DNA of 64,000 nucleotides, taken from positions 1 to 64,000 of the forward strand of contig JASANG010001467.1 of the NCBI GenBank assembly GCA_030248215.1, written 5' to 3'. The notes below the pieces were generated by a model. The model saw only the letters and a list, made by a program, of their open reading frames with translations, did not search any database and was not told the origin of the DNA. Position 1 is the first letter of the stretch, and each line of letters begins with the position of its first letter. Shown piece after piece: positions 57,103-64,000 of this stretch. The DNA is from Enoplolaimus lenunculus. Taxonomy: Eukaryota > Nematoda > Enoplea > Enoplida > Thoracostomopsidae. The position numbers and the translations under genes are program-made.

Positions 57103-57526
57103 ATTCGTGCGATAAACGAATCTTAAAAAGCATGTGATACAGAACACATAGTGCAAAACTATTAATAATTGTTTAAAAAGACGATTTGAAGTATAAAAAA
57201 TTTAACATAATTTTTTTAAAAAAGTTATATTCATGCAAAATGAACAAAAGATTGTCAAATTATTCATCATAATTCAATTCAGTCAAAGTTATACCTGCGG
57301 TCAAGCTTGCCGCTTTCGACTGTAAACATTTAAAGTTTCGCAAATTGTCTGCGATCCTAGGTTGTTTCGTCTGATCAGACAAATGTCGTATTATTAAGCC
57401 ATAGAGCGCGGTTGTATTCGTAAAATTAAAAAAAAACGCACACTAAAAACAGGGTGAACTATTTTCAGATTTGAAATAGCATTGTGGTTATCTTTTCGGC
57501 TTATGTGTGTTTGAGTTTAATATAAA

Positions 57527-57933
57527 ATGCCAGCGAGCACTAACGGCTTATCGGGCAACATTCTATCTGGCCCTGCAGTTAAGCTGGAAACACATAGCAG
57601 CGATGGTACTAGCGCAAAACGTTTAAATGCAATGAACGGTAGTGTGAGCGATCATGAAAAACAACAGCAACAGAACCAACAACACCACTACAAGCACCAC
57701 GAGCACCAGAAACAACAACAGCAAGAACAAGAACATCAACATCAACAACTACTACAACAACAAAATAAGGAATATAGTGGCCACCAGACAGATCCAGGGG
57801 TAGTAATAGGAGGAGGTGATTGTATGACAATTGAGCAATCAGGAGTAGACGAAACTGAAACCGGAGCAAATGGCGTGGTTGCCGCCGCGTTTGACTACTC
57901 CAACGCCAACGATTATTATTCGCAGTTGTTTTT
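57527..57933 (+). CDS. TSC22D/bun orthologue (short isoform): TSC22/bunched short-isoform first exon
   Basis: Encodes about 135 residues starting MPASTNGLSGNILSG, with a Gln/His-rich tract at ~residues 44-85 and a final FDYSNANDYYSQLF. It ends at TTTTT|GTAAGT in phase 2, giving an in-frame join to the common exon 58448 about 500 bp downstream. With the two last exons the protein is 288 residues. Short TSC22 forms with their own first exon are typical of the family. A stop beyond the donor (TAA in GTAAGT) shows the open frame itself is truncated by the intron. Confidence 0.88.
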
Positions 57934-58447
57934 GTAAGTTGTTACAGCGGAGTGACGCACTGCGGTAGCCAAATTGGAGACACGGGCTGTGAACTGTGAG
58001 CCTTTAGCCACCGCCGGCTGGTGTTCGCGCGTAAAGTGTGTTGTATTTTGAAAATTTTTGTATATCTTGGCGTCCAGCAGTGCAACAATCGATTCAAAAA
58101 CTGAAACACGCCCCAATTTCAGCATTAAACGCTTACAGTTTTGCTTTTGAAATTCATATGGGTCCGTGAAATTTTTAATGTGTAAGACGGTATGTACTAT
58201 ATATATGTCGTTGGTTAAACTTGCTGACCAAGTTATTCCTACGTGTTGACTGGGCCGACTGCTGGTTTAGCAGTTGTTTGTCCGAATAGCAAATCGGCTT
58301 GAATACGGTTTAATTAACGACATATTCGACGCAGTTCGAAAAGCGCCTACCAACAAAAGAAATCCGTTGGAAACCGCCCGTGTAGACTTGTGAGCCTCCC
58401 GTCTGATCCCACAGTCATGGGTTGTCATTGTTTTTTTGTTGTTTCAG

Positions 58448-58499
58448 CCCCACTGGAACAAGTGTGACAGCGATCGATAACAAAATTGAACAAGCAATG
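58448..58499 (+). CDS. TSC22D/bun orthologue: TSC22 common exon (52 nt, start of TSC box)
   Basis: Bounded by GTTGTTTCAG and GCAATG|GTATGT. With two bases from the previous exon it reads PTGTSVTAIDNKIEQAM, the conserved start of the TSC box (compare GTSVVAIDNKIEQAM in the family). Entry phase 2, exit phase 0. Small size and lack of a start codon explain why it is easy to miss. Confidence 0.95.
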
Positions 58500-58830
58500 G
58501 TATGTTAGATTTTATTTCAGTGCAACATTTAGTAACAATTAAGCTAAATGTAGATTAACGTAACTTAGTTATCAGGCGTGTAGCTAACCGGCTGGTTTTA
58601 GGGGTCTAGGACCTTTTCCCTCCCCCCCGTCCATTAACCAAGAAACACAGCTCTGTAAGTGCGGTCTGAGGATCTTGGCAATCGAACTAATCATTCGAAC
58701 CCACAGAAATCTTAACCGTTTTATGGGAATACTTCAAATTTTAAATTTTGTTTAGGTTTCTGCTCGTTTCGCTCGCGAATTCGCAATAGTCCCACTTATC
58801 TATCTATGTATCTTTGTTTTCTGTCATCAG

Positions 58831-59238
58831 GATCTTGTCAAAACTCATTTAATGTACGCTGTACGCGAAGAAGTCGTAGTGCTGAAAGAACAAATCGACA
58901 CACTTGAAGCTAAACTACGGCAGGTAGAGCTGGAAAATCGATTATTGCGTGAATCGGCAAGTGCTGAACTTCTCAGTCAGCTGAATGCTGCTTATGTGGT
59001 TGCTACGGCTACCGGCGGTATCGATCCTGTCGTTCCGATTCAAACCGGAAATCCAGGAGGGTCGCCGGAACTGGGAGACGTCTCACAGCATCCGCCGGAT
59101 TTAGGGATTGTACCGACGAGCCCGTTGTCTGTGATGTCTGATAGCGATGACGCGATTAGAGTCACGTCAGGCGTTTCGCCACCCCCAAGTCCGGATGCGT
59201 TGTTCGATGCGAGTTCAGGGGTACTGTCGCATGAATGA
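58831..59238 (+). CDS. TSC22D/bun orthologue: TSC22 terminal exon: TSC box, leucine zipper, C-terminus
   Basis: An acceptor CTGTCATCAG precedes DLVKTHLMYAVREEV, continuing the TSC box in phase from the 58448 exon. The zipper follows (VVLKEQIDTLEAKLRQVE, then LENRLLRESASAELLSQL). The C-terminal ~85 residues are Pro/Ser/Asp-rich (PTSPLSVMSDSDDAIR, SPPPSPDALF) and end LSHE before TGA at 59236-59238. The zipper mediates homo- and heterodimers in the family; DNA binding is weak or indirect. The human position HLMYAVREEVEVLKEQI is almost fully kept. Confidence 0.97.
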   Translation, partial: DLVKTHLMYAVREEVVVLKEQIDTLEAKLRQVELENRLLRESASAELLSQLNAAYVVATATGGIDPVVPIQTGNPGGSPELGDVSQHPPDLGIVPTSPLSVMSDSDDAIRVTSGVSPPPSPDALFDASSGVLSHE

Positions 59239-59249
59239 AAAAACGATTC

Positions 59250-59590
59250 ATTCATGAATTGGTTCTTTCACAAGTTATTGCGGTCGTTTTACTAGATTGA
59301 TTACTATTTGCTGAAATTTAAATGAAGTGACGGTTTACTACCGGGCGCCTGGATACAGGGCTCATTCATAAGTTGGTAGATTCGGAAATTGGTTCATTCA
59401 AAAGTTATTGGTTCATTCAAAAGTTATTGGTTCATTCAACAGCTATTGGTTCATTCAAAAGTTATTGGTTCATTCAAAAGTTATTGATTCATTCAAAAGT
59501 TATTGGTTCATTCAAAAGTTATTGGTTCATGTTCAAATGTTATTAATTCATTCACAAGTTATACGCCTATTCACAAGTTAGAAATGGATT
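59250..59590 (+). repeat. 19-bp tandem array GGTTCATTCAAAAGTTATT
   Basis: About eight clear units between 59391 and 59560 with degenerate units on each side (TTCATTCATGAATTGG, TTCATTCACAAGTT), just downstream of the TSC22 stop codon. If the transcript extends this far it lies in the 3' UTR. No AATAAA was seen nearby. Confidence 0.85.
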
Positions 59591-59769
59591 GCTGTGGGAG
59601 CCAGTCGTTCACTGCGTTATTGCTTTGGGCGCACCACCCGGACGAAGTGAAACGAACTCTACTGAACCACTCTGGGTAAAGTAGTATTCATTCATAAATT
59701 GTTGTTTCATTCACAAACTAATTTGGTTGTTTATTGATATAAGTTTTGCGGGTGGAAATTGCTCTACTG

Positions 59770-60400
59770 CTATGGGTTGTACTGATATCGGTGAGAAACT
59801 TTGGCTGTGATTATTATTTTTGCCCACGGGGGATCGAGGATTTTACTCCTATATGTTGTAGTACGGGTAGTTGGTGAGGGTTTTTTGAACGTTTCAGTGA
59901 ACAAAAGGGGGTATGCGCTTTGGTATTTGTCAGAAAACAATGTTGAAAACGGAAGCCGCAGTGGATATGCTTATTCGGAAACCGGGCGCGAGATTGCCAC
60001 AAATTGCTTCGATGAAGAGGAAATCATATTCACCGGCTGTAATGGCACAATTTTGAGGGCCGATAAAGTCGTATTTAGTCTTGTTTTTGGGGCAGACTAT
60101 GGAGTAATCGGTGCTGAGCAATGAGATCTATGCCGACCAGAGCGTAGGTTGGAGGTGCTACTGGTGTCGCTATAGACAGGCGGATTGCCGTTTATACGGG
60201 TGGTCCTCTCGCGCAAGAACGACGGTCGAACTGAGTGATGGTCAATATACGTATGCTACTAGCACGGGTGACGTATTAGGGCTGCGCTATACTCGCCGGA
60301 CGCTGTCGCTCGGCACTGTTAAAAGTTTACCACACGTCACTAGATTCCGGCGCGCGGCGCTGTAAATCTTTTTATTACAAACTACCGCACGCCCCGGCTC
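59770..60400 (+). other. Unassigned, less AT-rich stretch after TSC22
   Basis: Two overlapping open frames (59801-60124, 107 codons; 60111-60365, 84 codons) in a stretch with more CG than its surroundings. Neither shows a known domain or a splice-site pattern. It may be part of a long 3' UTR. Confidence 0.25.
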
Positions 60401-60581
60401 TGTAAAGTATGGCACAGCCCTAATTTGACGGCCGCTCGGACTTATTATTTTGAATTTACAAATTTATTAGATGTTTCGAACAAACTTTTTGACTTTTTAA
60501 TTCAGAGGTGCTGAAGATTTTGAATATAACAAATGTTTAAGATATCATGTGTTTTTATATTTTAACAAATTCGCTGATTTG

Positions 60582-60718
60582 GGCTCTTTCTTGTACACAT
60601 CCCACACCACATCTACGATTAAGATTTAGGGTTAGGTTCACGCTTACGCAAAGGCCTAGCCTAAGTCTGAGCCTGAGCCTACGGCTTTTTGCGTGTAGTG
60701 CAAAAGTGTACAAGAGCC
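60582..60718. mobile_element. MITE with GGCTCT...TTGTACAC termini and TAAGCC core
   Basis: GGCTCTTTCTTGTACAC at the left and GTGTACAAGAGCC at the right are inverse apart from a 3-bp difference. The core reads CCTAGCCTAAGTCTGAGCC. Related pieces carry the same GTGTACAAG end at ~53075 and ~50990. Confidence 0.65.
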
Positions 60719-60719
60719 G

Positions 60720-63360
60720 AGATTTGTTCAACATTTTATGTATTTTCAATGGTTTGCTTTGATGATTTTGTGGTTTTGATGGCGGTTTGAAATGGTGGCG
60801 CGTCGCCGAGGCGTGGTGGCATCGGGGATATTGCTTGAATTATGAAAGGGATACGAATGACCGTCGAGAACTTATGCCCTCAATTGCGGTCAAACTTATC
60901 GATGAATACACGTGTAGCAGTCAACGATTGCTTATACGTTCAAATCTATATATGGTATCTACTTAAAACGAAATGTGTCTTTGCCACACACTTGTGTTAG
61001 GGGGGTGGGCTTAGGGTTTTGGATTATTTGCCGTTTTGAGCAATTTCGTGAACTGGGCACAATTTGGTCATATTTGAACCGGGTAACGGGTGTTCGCGCA
61101 GATGCCCCAATGTTCGTGTTTAAATGTTTAGATGCACTAGTGGTGTGATATGTGAGAGATGTTATCCGACTGCAATACATAATTTAACAGTGAATTTTGT
61201 TATGAATGAAATTAATAATTGGACGATATCTGGATGATGAAAAACTATTCAATGGGTATTATCAATTACTGGTACATGACGGATTAAACACCATTCGGCG
61301 GTATATATATATATATACATATATATATTAATTCAAACTTTGGTTTGTTTTTAAAGTTCGTATTCTCAAATAGATATTGCACCTATCTGTCGTTTACATG
61401 AGCTTTGGCAAATGGAAAAGATTATATTTAGCTCATTTAAAACCAATTTATATATTTAAACTAAACACTGATTCGTTTGTTCAAAAGTTACAAGACTTAT
61501 CGTCAACAGTGGCGGATCCAGGATCTCAAATTAGGGGGGTAAAATTTCACAGGTAATAAACTTATTTTTGACCCACACACAAACCACGAACTATTGTCAT
61601 AAAATTGACTTCTTTACGTTCGTTCAATTGAGATGAATCACAAATAAAACTAACGCATCAACGCAATTTAGATCTAAACAACAGGGAGGCAACATAGGTT
61701 CGGATTTGGTTTCAAACCAGCACAAATTTAAAGGCTCGGATTCGGAAGCCAATAGAAATAAACTGCGTAGACAGCAATTGACACTCTATATAATTTTTGT
61801 CGATATGCTGTTGGGGGGCACGGCCGAGGTGGCCCCCCATGGATCCGCCATTGAATACTGCTATTTACGGTTCTGCTTAACTAAATTCAAAACTCGACTG
61901 TCCGTCAGTGGTAGTGGACTTTTACGATAAGGGTCATCACTAAGGATACGTCAGTGGTCAATTGTCAGGCTAGCTCTAATTTCGTTTTAGTCTTCAATTA
62001 GATTCGATTCTAACGTTAGAGTTAATCTACCAGTCCGTGGGTGTACGGAATGCAGTAGGCCCACACGATGAGGATTTTTCGTTTGAACCGGGTTTTACAT
62101 ACCAGATTCCTTGAATGTTTTCGAAACTTTTGTCGGCGTGGGAAAAGTCATTTGCATTTGACGCCTGGCTCGTAGCCATGCACACCGTGCTAGAGAAGGG
62201 ATAAAAAATTTTTGAGGAATGCACACAAGGTTGTCAGATGACTTTGAAGTCAGGCAGACACTTTTCTAGGGTGGCTCAAAATTCTACTTGAGGCTGTCCC
62301 CCTCTGGTTTGCCTACGACTTCAATTTGAAGCGTGACGACCATTCTGTGTAGTTACGAACCTGCTTTAGCTCAATACAAATATGTATAATCTTAGTTCAG
62401 TTTTTTCATACGGAATAGCTTTTCTGAACAGCGGTAACACTGACATGCTGGAAGGTACATTCGTCTTAGCGGGACTGTGTGAAAGTTTTTTAGCAGTCTG
62501 ACTAATATGTCATATTTGGTTATAATGGAGATGTCAAAAAATAAATAAAATCAGATATTTCAGCATCAGTAACTCCTCATTTGATAGAACATCATGATTT
62601 AGCTATACTGAAGTCATAGACCATGCCAGTGAGGTACTCACGGATCAACCCATGGTCGTGGTTTTTGTTCGGGCAGTTTTATAAAACGTTTTTCAGTTGG
62701 TATTGCAATAGCTTCATTGTGAAATTTTATGAAACGCAACGAACATTTCCCAAATCCTGGCTACGCTGCTGGTGCTGACTGACGAGTGAAACGTTTACAT
62801 GTTTGGTTACAATTGCTCAACATTTGTATTTTATTATGTTATGATGTCTTATTGTTTAAAGGTGTTTCTGTTTAGCGGCGGATTGAGAAATTTCTGACGC
62901 GGCGGGCGGGCTGGCAAAAGTTATGAAACGCAATCTTTACTGTATGCTATTGTCCCAATTTTCTGTGGTCTAAATTTGTAAGGTACGGACCTTAGCATTT
63001 TATCACAAAAATGTTCGACGGGGAGGCGTATGTCCTTTCCTTTCCCCCTCTGAATCCGCTTGTGGTTGTGTTAATATTTCGCTTATATGTAATTACTGGG
63101 TTTAGGACAGAGTTACAACATAGGAAACTTAAAAAAATGGCTGTTGCTTAAATAAACTGCATGGATAGAGAGGATATAACCCGTCCCAAACTTTTCAACA
63201 TACAAGAAACAAGCACATTTTTTACATGCTTTAGAATAACTTTCTGTATTCTGGAGAGGTTAAAGTTTTTTCTCGAAATTATATTTTCCAGAACCGAGCA
63301 AACCTGGAGGTGCATCCTTAGCTAAATCCAGCTCAGCTGTGTGCACGTTAGTTGAGTCTT
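60720..63360. other. Gene-free stretch with repeat pieces
   Basis: Contains an AT dinucleotide run at ~61305-61330, the MITE at 61507-61853, a GGCCC-type piece at 62185-62330 and a GCGGATTGAGAAATTTCTGAC...GTTATGAAACGCAAT piece at 62875-62935, also seen inverted at 41700-41770. No exon or RNA gene seen. Confidence 0.4.
61507..61853. mobile_element. CAGTGGCGGATCC MITE, longer copy
   Basis: CAGTGGCGGATCCAGGATCTC ... CATGGATCCGCCATTG. Matches 36494-36669 at both ends (ACAGGTAATAAACTTA; TTTTTGTCGATATGCTGTTG) but has about 170 extra bp in the middle, probably a later insertion. No 8-bp flank duplication remains. Confidence 0.8.
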
Positions 63361-63427
63361 TAGGGTTGCGCTATACTTGTCACATAGCGCCGTCCTGCGC
63401 CGTTTGTCGCTGTCCTGTGCCGTTTGT

Positions 63428-63480
63428 CACCATACGGTATCGTGCGTGCGTAATTCACGTACGATACCGCACGGTGACGG
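63428..63480. repeat. Strong hairpin inside the Harbinger-type MITE
   Basis: CACCATACGGTATCGTGCGTG and CACGTACGATACCGCACGGTG pair along about 21 bp with a few mismatches around a short loop. A decayed version is at 26355. Confidence 0.75.
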
Positions 63481-63718
63481 ATGGCGCCGAACGGTGAGGT
63501 ACGGTGCCTCACAAGTGACGCACAGTGACGGACTGTGAAAGACGTCAACAAAAGTACAGCCGAGTCAGAACTGCACGATCGGTACGACGGGCGTGCTATT
63601 TGCAGCGCCAATATCGGTAGTACCTCCATGTGAGAGCTGCACGGTTTGGGACGACCCCATTTCTCAAAGCACTGCGAACATACATGGTTTTGCTCCTTAA
63701 TTTCTTCGAAACATATGG

Positions 63719-63846
63719 CCACGATGGGAATCGAACCTCGGCCCTCTCGGTCGCGAATCAAACGCGCTATCCATTACCACGATGGGAATCGAACCTCGGC
63801 CCTCTCGGTCGCGAATCAAACGCGCTATCCATTACACCACACGGCC
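63719..63846 (-). pseudogene. tRNA-like sequence with an exact 58-bp internal duplication
   Basis: On the minus strand: GGCCGTG acceptor start, A-box-like GTGTAATGGATAGCGC, anticodon arm with TTCGCGA loop (CGC in the anticodon position, Ala-type), B box GGTTCGATTCC and CGTGGCC, which pairs with GGCCGTG. 63719-63776 and 63777-63834 are identical 58-mers, so the arm-to-B-box part is doubled. Several stem mismatches make a working tRNA unlikely. Isotype is uncertain. Confidence 0.65.
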
Positions 63847-64000
63847 GATGTTATAATTTTCTCTAACGCTATATGTGCACATATGTATTACATTACACAC
63901 TATGCACATACATATGCTACACCACGTATATCAACATAGCGCAACCCTTACTGAACACAGTTGAGGAACGTCCGAGATATCACGTAGACGTGGCGTGGTT

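Larger units (their letters stand above)
28435..59238 (+). other. TSC22D/bun orthologue: TSC22-domain/bunched gene, extent of supported coding exons
   Basis: One + strand locus with a long-isoform exon (28435-31065), candidate internal or alternative exons (36946-37199, 38075-38276, 40375-40595, 47413-47963), a short-isoform first exon (57527-57933), a 52-nt common exon (58448-58499) and the terminal exon (58831-59238). The long exon holds the two conserved long-isoform motifs and the last two exons encode the TSC box and leucine zipper. Introns carry most of the repeats in this half of the window. TSC22 proteins dimerise through the zipper and act in growth and transcription control (Drosophila bunched, vertebrate TSC22D1-4). 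Alternative promoters giving long and short forms are known in both groups. Confidence 0.85.
63363..63947. mobile_element. Harbinger-type MITE, whole, with tRNA-like core
   Basis: TTA on both sides (63360-63362, 63948-63950). Termini are GGGTTGCGCTATA and the inverse ATAGCGCAACCC. TWA duplications with GGG ends suit PIF/Harbinger. It contains an internal hairpin (63428-63480) and, on the minus strand, a tRNA-like sequence whose middle 58 bp is duplicated in tandem. 585 bp, no transposase. Confidence 0.85.

Noticed and set aside
59801-60365. Two overlapping frames downstream of TSC22 as a new gene
   Set aside because: No known domain, no splice sites and overlap in different frames; kept only as an unassigned stretch.
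63360-63761. 133-codon minus-strand frame
   Set aside because: It runs through the Harbinger-type MITE hairpin and tRNA-like part, so it is a repeat artefact.

Overview
The window is AT-rich animal nuclear DNA, probably from an invertebrate. The evidence is one host gene with GT-AG introns and both protein hallmarks of the metazoan TSC22/bunched family, set in very repeat-dense DNA. I cannot place the phylum. Degenerate TAAGCC (TTAGGC) runs recall nematode telomere sequence but sit inside small interspersed repeats, so they are weak evidence.

Layout. 1-9734: a Ty3/Gypsy LTR retrotransposon whose left end lies at or beyond the window edge. It has one long gag-pol frame that ends in a PHD finger, a downstream frame of unknown function, and a 64-bp terminal repeat. 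The DNA just right of it belongs to a Harbinger-type MITE with a tRNA-like core, so the retroelement seems to have landed in that MITE. 9.9-28 kb: no convincing gene. This stretch holds three piggyBac-type MITEs (two carry a tRNA-Gly-like sequence), several TA-flanked elements, a set of covarying hairpins, a 71-72-bp tandem repeat, a ~1.95-kb minisatellite with an 18-bp unit, and a 0.9-kb element with ~180-bp inverted termini.

28.4-59.2 kb: the TSC22/bunched orthologue on the + strand. A large 5' exon carries the two long-isoform motifs. Further candidate exons lie at 36946-37199, 38075-38276, 40375-40595 and 47413-47963, and a short-isoform first exon at 57527-57933. The 38075, 47413 and 57527 exons all end in phase 2, which is what the 52-nt common exon (58448-58499) requires. 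The last exon (58831-59238) encodes most of the TSC box and the leucine zipper. The introns are filled with mobile DNA: a nested Helentron/HINE-like cluster (31.1-35.4 kb) with a further copy at 43 kb, hAT-type MITEs with clear 8-bp target duplications, GGCGGATCC-ended MITEs, and an array of nearly 16 copies of a 27-bp unit.

59.2-64 kb: the 3' side of the gene with a 19-bp tandem array, more MITEs, and at 63363-63947 a whole Harbinger-type MITE. That MITE has TTA target duplications, a partly duplicated tRNA-like core and an internal hairpin, and it is the reference copy for the fragments at 9735 and 26306.

The TSC22 locus is the only host gene I can support. Its isoforms would act as leucine-zipper regulators with different N-termini. 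The rest is transposon biology. Exon boundaries were inferred from splice consensus, reading phase and protein motifs, without transcript data.
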